Shown here: piece after piece, positions 26,716 through 35,383 of the stretch
Numbering within the stretch: the stretch's first letter is position 1
How the letters are laid out: the number at the start of each line of letters is the position of its first letter
Assembly (NCBI GenBank): GCA_022819645.1
Contig: JAJEGU010000066.1
Coordinates: forward strand, 1 to 46,356
Length of the DNA: 46,356 nucleotides
Reading direction: 5' to 3'
Source of the DNA: Pseudomonadales bacterium
GTDB taxonomy: Bacteria > Pseudomonadota > Gammaproteobacteria > Pseudomonadales > Pseudohongiellaceae
The notes under the pieces: generated by a model
The model's database searches: none
What the model was told of the DNA's origin: nothing
The model's input: the letters and a program-made list of their open reading frames with translations, nothing else
Position numbers and translations under genes: made by a program

Positions 26716-28071
26716 TTACTCCTCGCGCAGGGAACGGGAGAAGAAATCGGTGACCGGTTTCACCAGGAAGCTGATCACCGTGCGTTCGGTAGTGCGGATG
26801 TGCGCTTCCACGGGCATGCCGGGGGTCAGGAGCAGCCCGCCGAATGGGCGGCCTGTTTGCTGTCCTTCCATTGCGGCCACGGGCTCGCGGGCAATCCCCG
26901 GCGGCTCGTCCATGCTGAGTTCGATTTCGTACCAGGAGGCGCCGAGGTTGGGATCCTGCATGGCGTCCGCCGAAATGCGCGTGACCTGGCCGTCGAATTC
27001 CGCTGTCAGTCGGGCCGGAAAACTCGAGAAGCGCAGCAAGGCCTCCTGTCCCGGATAGATCTGATCGATGTCGGATGGTTGCACCTGGGCGATGACCACG
27101 AGATCGGTGTCGTCGGGCACGATTTGCAGGATCGGTTCCCCCGGCGCCACGACTTCGCCCGGCGCAAACACCGCCGCGCCGAAAATCTCGCCCGCCACCG
27201 GCGCCCGCAATTCCATTCTGCCAAGCCGCTCGCGCACTGCGGCAAGCCGTTCCACCACTTCATTTTCCTGGGCCCTGATATTGCTGACCTGCTCTTCGGC
27301 TTCCTCGATATGGTGCGAATCGATCAGGAGACTCTGGATTTCCAACTCGGCGATGCGGCCCATGGTCCTGGCGATCCGGGCTTCCGCGGCGCCTGATTCC
27401 CCCGCCAGATTCTGCGCCGCGCGTTCCAGATCAAGCACCATGGGCAACTCGGACAGGCCGCGCTCGAACAGGGACTGTTCGGCTTCGAGTTCCCGGGCGA
27501 TCAGCAACCGCTGTTCCCCGAGTGAGGCGGTTTGGGCCTCAAGCCCTGCGATTTCGTTCCGCGCCTGGCCAATCTGCTCGCGCAGCCTTTCGATCTCCCC
27601 GTTGCGGGCTGCATTGCGGGCTTCGAACAGGCGTTGCTGGCCTTCGAGTATGCGTTCGATTCTGGCGTCCCTTGCCGCCATGGCGGCAAGTTCTTCGTCG
27701 AACACGATGGCTTCGCCGCTACGGAATTCGGCTTCGAGGCGGTTCCGGCGGGCGGCGAGTTCGGCGTATTGCACCGACAGGATTGCCTCTTCAGTGCGCA
27801 GTAACTCATCATCGAAGCGGAGCAGTACATCGCCGGGGACCACCCGATCGCCATTGCGGGCGAGTACTTCGCTCACGGTGCCGCCGTCGATATGCTCCAC
27901 CGCCTGGTTATGGCTTTCCACCGCGACCCGACCGGTGGCGATCACCGCGCCATGGATGGAAGACAGCAAACTCCAGCCCACCAGCCCGCCGATCAGCAGG
28001 ACGGCGCCGCCAAAACCGAGCAGCATGGGCCGCCTGGCGGAAAATCTGTCGGGTTCGGAGTTCTGATTCAT
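26716..28071 (-). CDS. Type I secretion membrane-fusion protein (HlyD/PrtE family)
   Basis: Periplasmic adaptor linking an inner-membrane ABC exporter to a TolC-like channel. The 451 residues have one N-terminal membrane helix (about 16-37, LGFGGAVLLIGGLVGWSLLS), followed by the lipoyl half-motif region GRVAVESHNQAVEHIDGGTV. A long alpha-helical coiled-coil hairpin (about 100-290) and the returning barrel (RAPVAGEIFGAAVFAPGEVV) follow. The C-terminal SFLVKPVTDFFSRSLREE is typical of PrtE/LapC-type adaptors. Its start overlaps the ABC stop by one base (TGATG). No outer-membrane TolC gene and no RTX substrate gene are adjacent. Confidence 0.93.
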   Translation of the reverse strand: MNQNSEPDRFSARRPMLLGFGGAVLLIGGLVGWSLLSSIHGAVIATGRVAVESHNQAVEHIDGGTVSEVLARNGDRVVPGDVLLRFDDELLRTEEAILSVQYAELAARRNRLEAEFRSGEAIVFDEELAAMAARDARIERILEGQQRLFEARNAARNGEIERLREQIGQARNEIAGLEAQTASLGEQRLLIARELEAEQSLFERGLSELPMVLDLERAAQNLAGESGAAEARIARTMGRIAELEIQSLLIDSHHIEEAEEQVSNIRAQENEVVERLAAVRERLGRMELRAPVAGEIFGAAVFAPGEVVAPGEPILQIVPDDTDLVVIAQVQPSDIDQIYPGQEALLRFSSFPARLTAEFDGQVTRISADAMQDPNLGASWYEIELSMDEPPGIAREPVAAMEGQQTGRPFGGLLLTPGMPVEAHIRTTERTVISFLVKPVTDFFSRSLREE

Positions 28072-30029
28072 CAGGAAGCGCCTTGCGCCGCGGCGGGTCG
28101 TGATGGAGCCATTTCGGCGTCGGGCGAATCTTCATCGGGCTTGCGGCCCTCGAAGCGCGCGCTGGTGACCCGGGCGATGGCGTCGGCGATTTGCCGGTCG
28201 CGACCGGGAATCGCCGGGCTGGGCGCTGGGGCTACGGCGCCGGCGGCTTGCAGACGGGCAGGCCGGACGCCGGGCTGGACTCTGGCGGGAGCCGCTTGTC
28301 TGGCAGCTTCGGGGCGGGCCGGAGCCGCTTGCCCGGGCTTTTGCCGCAGTTGTCGCACCGGCTCCTTGCGGCGGCCGGAAGTTGCCGGCGCCGGTTGTCC
28401 GCCCTGCATTACATAGACGATATCGCACTGGGCGAAAGCGCCGTGGCGGTGGGCGACGATCACCGCCGCTCCGCCCCGGGACTTGTGGTGCTCCACGGCT
28501 TTGGCCAGCGCCATGGTGCCTTCGGCGTCGAGATTCGAATCGGGCTCGTCCATGACCACGAATACGGGAGAGCCATAAAAGGCCCTGGCCAGCGCAATGC
28601 GCTGGCGCTGGCCGCCGGAAAGCGCGGCGCCGCCCGCGGAAACCTGGAAGTCATATCCGCCCGGCAGCTTGAGAATCATTTCGTGGGCGCCGGTTCGTTT
28701 GGCCGCGTCGACGATGTCCTCGTCCCTGGCGTCCGCCGACATGCGGGCGATGTTCTGCGCCACCGAGCCGTCAAAAAGCACGATGTCCTGTGGCAGAAAG
28801 CCGATATGCCGGCTGATATCCGAACCGTACTGCTCAAGTTCCGCGCCATCGAGACGCACCGAGCCGGCAGCCGTCGGCCACACGCCCGCCAGGGCCCGGG
28901 CCAGGGTCGACTTGCCCGAAGCCGAAGGCCCGGCGATTCCCGCCGCCTTGCCGGGTTCGAGGCGGAATGTGGCGCCGCGCACGGCGGGAGTCTTGGCGCC
29001 CGGAGCAACCACCACCAGTCCCTGCACTTCCAGCAGGGCCCTGGGGTCGGGCAGGGAAGTCCGGGGCATCGGCGGCGGCGTTGCCTGTAGCAGCATGGCC
29101 AGCGAACGCCGGGCGCTGAGGGCTCTTTGCAACTGCGGCCACTGGGCCACCGCCTGGTCGATGGGCGCCAGCGCCCGGCCAAGGAGTATCGAGGCAGCAA
29201 TGATGATGCCGAAAGTTACCTGTCCCTGAATTGCCAGCCAGGCGCCGAGGCCGAGCATCATGGATTGCAGGAAGAGTCGCAAGGTCTTGGACATGACGCC
29301 GAACAGCCCGCCCCGATCCGAGGCCGCCAGGGTCTGCTCCAGCAGTTTGCTCCGCAGTCTGCCGGAGTGGGCCACCACCGCATCCTGCATGCCCAGCCCC
29401 TGGACGGTCTCGCTGCTGGCGCGCATCTGTTCGACGAAATGCATCGAGCGCGCCGTGGCCTCGCCGGCTTCCTGGCGCAGTTTTCCCGTGGTTGTCTGAT
29501 TGATCAAGGCGATGAGCAACAGCAACAGGCCACAAAAAAGGGCGAACACGCCCAGCATCCAGTGAAACAGGAACAGGGCGCAAAGGAATATCGGCGTCCA
29601 GGGCGCATCGAAGAAGGCAAAGGGTCCCGGCCCCGAGCAAAAGCGCTGCATGGCTTCGAGGTCGCCGAGGCCGGTTGCCGGTCGCGCCCGCTCGGCGGGT
29701 GACAGCGCCCGTGTCAGCGTGGCCCGCAGCACCCGGTCGTCGAGCTTTTCCTGCAATCGCGCGCCGGCCCGGGCGAGCACCCGGCCCCGGGCGTAATCGA
29801 GCACCCCCATCATCAGAAAGAGGAAGGCGGTAATGATGACCAGGGTCAGCAGGGTGGCTTCCGAGCGCGAGGTGAGCACCCGGTCATAGACCTGAAGCAT
29901 GAACAGCGGCCCGGTCAGCATCAGCAGATTGACGAAGATGCTGAAAAATCCCACCGAGGCAAACAGCCGCCAGCTTTCCGCGAGTGCCGCGCGGATCTCC
30001 CGGTCGCCGTTGCTGGTGTCGGTAATCAT
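28071..30029 (-). CDS. Type I secretion ABC transporter (PrtD-like)
   Basis: Inner-membrane permease-ATPase for one-step protein export. I use ATG 30029 (MITDTSNGDREIR), giving 652 residues; an in-frame ATG at 30128 would add 33 polar residues and cannot be excluded. Membrane helices span about 20-290. The nucleotide-binding domain has Walker A GPSASGKST (367-375), Q-loop Q414, signature LSGGQRQR (470-477), Walker B VVMDEPDSNLD (491-501) and H-loop His527. There is no N-terminal C39 peptidase domain, so it fits PrtD/LapB-type exporters of RTX or similar substrates. After residue 545 comes an unusual tail of about 105 residues rich in Pro, Ala, Arg and Gln. Confidence 0.94.
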   Translation of the reverse strand: MITDTSNGDREIRAALAESWRLFASVGFFSIFVNLLMLTGPLFMLQVYDRVLTSRSEATLLTLVIITAFLFLMMGVLDYARGRVLARAGARLQEKLDDRVLRATLTRALSPAERARPATGLGDLEAMQRFCSGPGPFAFFDAPWTPIFLCALFLFHWMLGVFALFCGLLLLLIALINQTTTGKLRQEAGEATARSMHFVEQMRASSETVQGLGMQDAVVAHSGRLRSKLLEQTLAASDRGGLFGVMSKTLRLFLQSMMLGLGAWLAIQGQVTFGIIIAASILLGRALAPIDQAVAQWPQLQRALSARRSLAMLLQATPPPMPRTSLPDPRALLEVQGLVVVAPGAKTPAVRGATFRLEPGKAAGIAGPSASGKSTLARALAGVWPTAAGSVRLDGAELEQYGSDISRHIGFLPQDIVLFDGSVAQNIARMSADARDEDIVDAAKRTGAHEMILKLPGGYDFQVSAGGAALSGGQRQRIALARAFYGSPVFVVMDEPDSNLDAEGTMALAKAVEHHKSRGGAAVIVAHRHGAFAQCDIVYVMQGGQPAPATSGRRKEPVRQLRQKPGQAAPARPEAARQAAPARVQPGVRPARLQAAGAVAPAPSPAIPGRDRQIADAIARVTSARFEGRKPDEDSPDAEMAPSRPAAAQGAS

Positions 30030-30166
30030 CTGGAGATTATTCCGGCTTCCGGTCGACCACCCGAGCCCTTGGTTCTTTTCGGTATGGCGCGAAGTATCGC
30101 AGGACCGCACAGGATAAACAATGCGCATCTGGGATGCTGGACTGTATTCTCGATTCGTTGGCCTCC

Positions 30167-31873
30167 TTACTTACGCAAGTTCTCGAAGGCCTGGTTCTGG
30201 GACAGATAGCTGCGACCGCTGAGGCGGTCCAGGAAGCGGCTGCCGGCGAGCTTGTTCATGATGGGCGCCTTTACCTCCGACAGGTTCAGACTGATTCCCG
30301 ATTCGGCGAGCAAGTCGTTGATATTCTCAAGGCTTTCCAGTGCGCTCAGGTCGATGTCATTGACCGCCGGGCACATCAGCACCACGTGTTTCAACCCTGG
30401 CCGCTCGGCAACGAGGCGGAACAACAGGCTTTCCAGGTAGCGCGTATTGGGAAAGTAGAGCGCTTCGTCGATTCGCACCGAAAGCAGGGCGTCGCTGGTT
30501 TCCACTTCGTAATGCTTAATATTGCGAAAATGTTCGGTTCCCGGCACCCGGCCGACCACGGCGACATGCGGTCGGGAAGTCTTGAACAGGTGCAGGAGAA
30601 TCGCGGCAAGCATGCCGGCGCCGATACCGGCCTCGGCGCTGACGGACAGGGTGACGCCCAGGGTGATGGCCACGGCCAGGAAATCGCTGCGCGAGTGGCG
30701 CCAGGAGCGGCTGATGATGGAGAAATCGAGCAGGGCGTACACGGCGACGAGGATCACCGCGGCCAGACAAACCCTGGGCAGCCAATACAGCACCGGCGTC
30801 AGAAAAAGCACCACAAGGGCAATCATCAGGCTGGCGAATATGCCTGCCGCGGGAGTGACGGCGCCGGCTTCGAAATTGACCAGGGAACGGGTGAAGCCAC
30901 CCGCCACCGGCATGCCCCCGCTGAATGCGGTCGCCAGATTGGCCGCGCCGAGACCGGTCAACTCCCGATTGGGTTCAATCGCCTGGCGCCGTCGCACCGC
31001 CAGGGCCTGGGCCACGGAAATCGACTCCACATAACAGACAATGGCCAGCGACAGGGCGGAAAGGAATAACCCGCCAAGCAGGGACGGGGAAAAATCAGGC
31101 AGGGTGGGCGCCGGCAGGCCCGAGGGAATCTCGCCCAGCAGGGCAAGTCCGGCCTGGTCGAGCTGGAATTGCCAGCTCAACCAGACCGTGACCGCCGCCA
31201 GCAGAATGGGACCGGTGCGGGAAAGCGACCGGGCCGTGCTGCGCCGCAGGCCGAAACGAACGAGCAGCAGGGCGAGACGCTTGCGGCAAAACGCCAGGAA
31301 AGCAATCGCCGCCAGCCCCAGGGCCAGGGTTGGCGGATGAAAGTCGGGCAGGTTGGCCAGCAGGGAAAGCAGCAACTCCAGGGCATTGCTACCGCTTACT
31401 GGTACCGCGAACAGCAATCCCGCCTGACTCATGGCGATGAGAATGGCGGATGCCGTGACAAAGGACACAAGCACCGGCCTGGGGATGAAATTGGCGACGA
31501 ATCCGAGCCGCAGAAATCCGGCGAGCAGGAGAACGGCGCCGGTAAGAAAGGAAAGCGTCAGCGCGGCGCCGGCGTATTCCGCCGGGGTCTCCAGTGGCAG
31601 CCTGGACAGGGCGGCGGCGGTCATTAGCGAAAGCACCGCCACCGGGCCCACGGAAAGCGTGCGGCTGCTGCCGAACAGGGCGTAGGTCACCAGGCTTGCC
31701 ATGGCGGCGTACAGTCCGGCCTGGGGTGGAACCCCGGCCACCAGGGCAAGGCCGAGGCCCTGGGGGATGAGCATGACCGCCACGACCACGGCGGCGATTG
31801 TGTCATTGCGGAAATCGGAGAGGGTGTAGGTTCTGGCCCAGTTCAGGGCCGGAAGCCAGTTGGGTATGATCAT
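30167..31873 (-). CDS. SulP/SLC26 family anion transporter with STAS domain
   Basis: Five hundred sixty-eight residues. The N-terminal part contains the SulP pattern VVVAVMLIPQGLGLALVAGV and SRTLSVGPVAVLSLMTAAAL, followed by about eleven to twelve membrane helices. From about residue 440 a cytoplasmic STAS domain appears (VRIDEALYFPNTRYLESLLF, then HVVLMCPAVNDIDLSALESL). Substrates in the family include sulfate, bicarbonate and dicarboxylates; sequence alone does not decide. It lies 137 bases upstream of the type I secretion operon on the same strand and may have its own promoter. Confidence 0.92.
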   Translation of the reverse strand: MIIPNWLPALNWARTYTLSDFRNDTIAAVVVAVMLIPQGLGLALVAGVPPQAGLYAAMASLVTYALFGSSRTLSVGPVAVLSLMTAAALSRLPLETPAEYAGAALTLSFLTGAVLLLAGFLRLGFVANFIPRPVLVSFVTASAILIAMSQAGLLFAVPVSGSNALELLLSLLANLPDFHPPTLALGLAAIAFLAFCRKRLALLLVRFGLRRSTARSLSRTGPILLAAVTVWLSWQFQLDQAGLALLGEIPSGLPAPTLPDFSPSLLGGLFLSALSLAIVCYVESISVAQALAVRRRQAIEPNRELTGLGAANLATAFSGGMPVAGGFTRSLVNFEAGAVTPAAGIFASLMIALVVLFLTPVLYWLPRVCLAAVILVAVYALLDFSIISRSWRHSRSDFLAVAITLGVTLSVSAEAGIGAGMLAAILLHLFKTSRPHVAVVGRVPGTEHFRNIKHYEVETSDALLSVRIDEALYFPNTRYLESLLFRLVAERPGLKHVVLMCPAVNDIDLSALESLENINDLLAESGISLNLSEVKAPIMNKLAGSRFLDRLSGRSYLSQNQAFENLRK

Positions 31874-31930
31874 GCCTCAATCTCAATGCTGGCGGCTTGA
31901 CAACCATGCACAAATGCCGCCTTTTCCCAC

Positions 31931-32014
31931 GTCATCCCGCGCGCAGTCGCAGGATTTCATTGGGGGGCCACTGCGTGAGATTCTGCGACTACGCTTCGCT
32001 CCGCGCAGAATGAC
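31931..32014. repeat. REP/ERIC-like palindromic repeat (84 bp)
   Basis: Left arm GTCATCCCGCGCGCAGTCGC, centre TTGGGGGGCCACTGCGTGAG, right arm beginning ATTCTGCGACTACGCTTCGC and ending GCGCAGAATGAC. It is the best-preserved copy of the family and lies between SulP and DUF2333. Confidence 0.8.
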
Positions 32015-32057
32015 AGATAGTTGGGCCTTGCTTCTTATCGGCTGCGCCGACCTGACC

Positions 32058-33116
32058 TCACCCCGACTCCAGGAGATTTCTCAAATCGATAATCGCGGCG
32101 TTGGCTCGGGAAATGTAGTTGGCCATGGTCAGGGAGTGGTTGGCAAACATGCCGAAGCCTGATCCATTGAGGATTACCGGGAAAAAGACCGTGGCCTGGC
32201 TGGCTTCCAGCTCGCGGATGATCTGCCGCAGGCTGGCGCCGGCATTCTTGTCCGCGATGACTGCGGCAAAGTCGATTTCCACCGCCTGCAGAAAGTGCAT
32301 CAGCGCCCAGGCTGCGCCCCGGGCTTCGTAGAACACGTCGTCGATTTCCAGCCAGCGAGTCTGCACCTGGATTTCCGCGGCCCCGGGGGTGGACTGGGCC
32401 GCGGCCGGCTCGCCGGCGGTGTCGGTATTGACGCGATTCTGGCTTACGCTGGCGCTGAGCCGCTGGGACAGGCTGCCGAGCCGGGTTCCCACGTCTTCCA
32501 GCCAGGCCGCGAGATTGTCGGCCCGGGCGAAGAACTGGGCATCGCTGTCGCCGCTGTCGGAAATCCTGCCGAGGTAGGAATACAGGCTGTCCACGGCTTC
32601 CCGGTATTCGCTCTCGGAGGCGGGCAGAATCCAGCGGCTGTTGTCGAAATGGAGGCTCGGCTCGGCGATGATCAGGTCCGGGTCTTCGGTGGACTGGGAC
32701 TGGGAGCGGCTGAAGCTCTCGCGCATGGCCCGGGACAGGTCGCGAAGCTGGACCAGGGCGCCGAATTCCCAGTTGGGAATATTGTCCAGATACACGCCCG
32801 GCGGCATGATGTCGTTGCTCAGGTAGCCGCCGGGCTTTTCGAGCAGGGTTTCCGCCACGCGGATCATGGCGGCGGTGGTGGCCGCGCCGATGACTTCCTC
32901 ATTGCCGCCGAGGGCGAGTTTTTCGCTGGTATTGAGCCGCACGGAAAAGGCATCCGGCTCATCGCTCCAGTAAATACCCAGGGCGAGCACGGCCAGAACC
33001 AGCGCGCCGCCGCCCCATAGCGATACTCGTCGCAGCGCCCCGCCGCCAACGCCCATGGCAGGCCATCGCAGTTTCCCGCGCAGGCCGCTCCAGCGGTTTT
33101 TAATCCATTCGCCCAT
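32058..33116 (-). CDS. DUF2333 family membrane-anchored protein
   Basis: Three hundred fifty-two residues from ATG 33116 (MGEWIKNRWSGLRGKLRWPA); the longer frame runs into the MITE-like element. One membrane helix lies at about 33-50 (LWGGGALVLAVLALGIYW). The remainder, with PGGYLSNDIMPPGVYLDNIP and WEFGALVQLRDLSRAMRESF, is typical of DUF2333, a gammaproteobacterial family of unknown function. The C-terminus is strongly helical (ANYISRANAAIIDLRNLLES). The topology suggests a periplasmic domain held at the inner membrane. It is monocistronic by spacing. No function is assigned. Confidence 0.85.
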   Translation of the reverse strand: MGEWIKNRWSGLRGKLRWPAMGVGGGALRRVSLWGGGALVLAVLALGIYWSDEPDAFSVRLNTSEKLALGGNEEVIGAATTAAMIRVAETLLEKPGGYLSNDIMPPGVYLDNIPNWEFGALVQLRDLSRAMRESFSRSQSQSTEDPDLIIAEPSLHFDNSRWILPASESEYREAVDSLYSYLGRISDSGDSDAQFFARADNLAAWLEDVGTRLGSLSQRLSASVSQNRVNTDTAGEPAAAQSTPGAAEIQVQTRWLEIDDVFYEARGAAWALMHFLQAVEIDFAAVIADKNAGASLRQIIRELEASQATVFFPVILNGSGFGMFANHSLTMANYISRANAAIIDLRNLLESG

Positions 33117-33187
33117 GGCAGTGATTCTACATGAATTGTCTCGCCACGAATGTGACGAGCGGAAATACAAGCGGTTACAGTACCCAG

Positions 33188-33348
33188 GGAGCCTGCGCCG
33201 CAGGAATTCACGGCTGCAAATCCGCTCCCGTCCACGCCCCCGGCCGCTCGATTTCCTTGCATATTCACCAATATTCGCCTCAATCGACCGGCCAGGGGCG
33301 CGGCGATAGCGAATTTTCACTTTCGCGAATTCCTGTGGCGCAGACTCC
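33188..33348 (+). mobile_element. MITE-like element, copy 1 (161 bp)
   Basis: Bounded by terminal inverted repeats of about 22 bp that begin GGAGCCTGCGCCGCAGG (20 of 22 positions match). There is no coding capacity. It is about 94% identical by eye, over the same 161 bp, to the reverse complement of 46095-46255. It fills the gap between DUF2333 and the lipoprotein gene; positions 33117-33394 contain no gene. Confidence 0.8.
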
Positions 33349-33394
33349 AGGAGTCGGGCAATCACTGTTTGCAGAAAGCTATCGGTCGCCGGAA

Positions 33395-34120
33395 TCAGGA
33401 ATCCGGCAGTCTCAGTCTTATCAGGGCGACGCCGGATATTTCGATATTACCCCGCAGACGGTAGCCCGGCACCGATTCCCGCATCACCGAATAGATCCAG
33501 CGGGCGAGTTCATCGTCGGGAGCGGTGATGAGGAAGAATGCGTCCCGCTCCCTGGCCTCGGCGGCAATTTCCGCCAGCGTGGCGCGGATGGCATCGCCGC
33601 GGCCGCGCAGGGCCCCCTCGTCCAGGGGGTAGAACAGGTCGCCGGAATTGCGTTCGGCGGCAATGGCCCGGCGCGCTTCGGCAATGCCGGGATAGGTGGC
33701 GTCAATGATTTCCGCCCGCCCGAGCATGCGGTCGGCGCCGGCGAAATTGCCGCGCTTGGCAGAATCCAGGGCCAGTTCCAGATAGCGCTCCACAATGCCC
33801 TGCATGCCTTCGAGGGCGATTTCATTATTCGGCTCGAACTGCAGTGCCTCGCGGAAAAAATCGTAGGCATTGTCATGCTCCGGCGTCAGCAGGCGATCCT
33901 CATCGAGGGCCTGAAGACCCGAGAAGAGCAGGTCGGCGATCAACTGCCGCATATCGGGGGAAACTTCCTCGACCGGGGGGTCCTCGTCTGGAATCGTGCG
34001 CATGTCCGGAAGCCCGACCCCATCGTGCGCGGACGGCGCCGGCGCCGGCGACTGCAATTGGCAGGCCGGCAGCAGGGCGATGAGCAGCAGGCCGGGAAAG
34101 GCTGGAAATCGCATGGACAT
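33395..34120 (-). CDS. Hypothetical lipoprotein with helical repeats
   Basis: Two hundred forty-one residues. The signal FPAFPGLLLIALLPAC ends in a lipobox (LLPAC, Cys20), followed by a short Pro/Ala-rich linker. The middle part looks TPR-like: YDFFREALQFEPNNEIALEG, then LELALDSAKRGNFAGADRML and GRAEIIDATYPGIAEARRAI. The C-terminal 60 residues form a separate alpha/beta region (FFLITAPDDELARWIYSVMR). It starts 3 bases after the moeA stop, so it is probably cotranscribed with it, although a functional link is not obvious. No family recognised. Confidence 0.8.
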   Translation of the reverse strand: MSMRFPAFPGLLLIALLPACQLQSPAPAPSAHDGVGLPDMRTIPDEDPPVEEVSPDMRQLIADLLFSGLQALDEDRLLTPEHDNAYDFFREALQFEPNNEIALEGMQGIVERYLELALDSAKRGNFAGADRMLGRAEIIDATYPGIAEARRAIAAERNSGDLFYPLDEGALRGRGDAIRATLAEIAAEARERDAFFLITAPDDELARWIYSVMRESVPGYRLRGNIEISGVALIRLRLPDS

Positions 34121-34123
34121 GGT

Positions 34124-35353
34124 TCAGGCCAGTAACTCGGAATACGGTATGAATTCGAGCAGTTCACCCGGCGCAACCGCGGTATGCGGCGGCACCACAA
34201 GCAATCCCTGGGAACAACTCAGGGAAGAACCCGCGCCGGAACTCTGGTTTGCGGCGGGAAAGAGGCGCTGCCTGCCCTGGTCATCGGTGAGCAGCGAGGC
34301 GCGCAGATATTCCTGCCGCCCACCCGAGCGCGGCGCGGCAAAGCCCGCCGGCAGCCGGTAAGCCGCTGGCGCTGCCGCCGCGCCGCCCATCATCGCGAGC
34401 AGGGCGGGACGCACAATCAGGCAAAAGGTGACAAAGGCCGACACCGGATTCCCCGGCAAGCCAAAGAATTCCGCATCCCGCAGTTTACCCCAGGCCAGTG
34501 GCTTGCCGGGCTTGATGGCGAGTTTCCACAACCGCAATTCGCCCTCGCTTTCCACCGCCGCCCGCACGTGGTCTTCCTCGCCCACGGAAACCCCGCCGGT
34601 GGAGATGATGCAGTCGGCGCATGCGACAGCCTTGCGCAGCAGCGCCCTGGTGCCTTTCAGATCGTCACCGGCGATGCCGAGATCGATCAGTTCCACGGGC
34701 AAGGCGCGCAGCAGGCTCGCCAGTGCGTAGTAATTGCCGTTGTAGATCTGGCCCGGCCCCAGCGGATTGCCCGGCGCAACGAGTTCATTGCCCGTGGTGA
34801 ACAGGGCGACCCGCAGTTTGCGCCGCACCGGGACGCTGGCGCCGCCCAGGGAGGCGAGAACGCCGATGTCCTGGGACAGCAGGCGATGCCCGGCGCTGAA
34901 CAGTAATTCGCCCGCCCTCATGGCGTCTCCGGCTGCGCGTACATGTTCGCCGGGAGAAACGGTTTCAAGAATGGTCACCCCGTCCGGTTCGGCCCGGCAA
35001 TTTTCCTGAATCGCCACGGCGTCGGCACCCGCCGGCATGGCGGCGCCGGTGAAAATGCGCGCGGCCTCGCCCCGGGGCAATTCACCGCCTGCCTCGCCCG
35101 CCGCAATCCGGCGACGCACCGGCAATCGCACCGGTGCCTTGGCCACGTCCCCGGCGCGCACGGCGTAGCCGTCCATGGCGCTGTTGGCGAAAGGCGGCAC
35201 GTCGATGGCCGCGCGGAAGTCTTCCACGAGGATTCTGCCCCCGGCGGCGGCGAGTCCGACCTGCTCCACGCCGCTGATGCGCGGCACATCGTCCCAGATC
35301 ATCCGGCAGGCGACGTCCACCGGGGTCAGGGAACTGCCGGGATTCTGCTTCAT
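34124..35353 (-). CDS. moeA: Molybdopterin molybdotransferase MoeA
   Basis: Inserts molybdate into adenylylated molybdopterin in the last step of molybdenum cofactor synthesis. The 409 residues show the MoeA order: a domain with FANSAMDGYAVRAGDVAKAP, then IFTGAAMPAGADAVAIQEN, a Gly-rich nucleotide fold with ISTGGVSVGEEDHVRAAVES, and FGLPGNPVSAFVTFCLIVRP. The C-terminal beta domain follows. It lies between the RmlD-like gene (30 bases upstream) and the lipoprotein gene (3 bases downstream). No other cofactor gene is adjacent; the MocA-like gene at 3711 is distant. Confidence 0.95.
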   Translation of the reverse strand: MKQNPGSSLTPVDVACRMIWDDVPRISGVEQVGLAAAGGRILVEDFRAAIDVPPFANSAMDGYAVRAGDVAKAPVRLPVRRRIAAGEAGGELPRGEAARIFTGAAMPAGADAVAIQENCRAEPDGVTILETVSPGEHVRAAGDAMRAGELLFSAGHRLLSQDIGVLASLGGASVPVRRKLRVALFTTGNELVAPGNPLGPGQIYNGNYYALASLLRALPVELIDLGIAGDDLKGTRALLRKAVACADCIISTGGVSVGEEDHVRAAVESEGELRLWKLAIKPGKPLAWGKLRDAEFFGLPGNPVSAFVTFCLIVRPALLAMMGGAAAAPAAYRLPAGFAAPRSGGRQEYLRASLLTDDQGRQRLFPAANQSSGAGSSLSCSQGLLVVPPHTAVAPGELLEFIPYSELLA

Positions 35354-35383
35354 GGAGGCTTCACGGGTTCAATATGCGCCGCG

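Noticed and set aside
26251..27396. 380-codon plus-strand frame across the RsbW-like and adaptor genes
   Set aside because: Shadow frame; both minus-strand proteins have intact family motifs.
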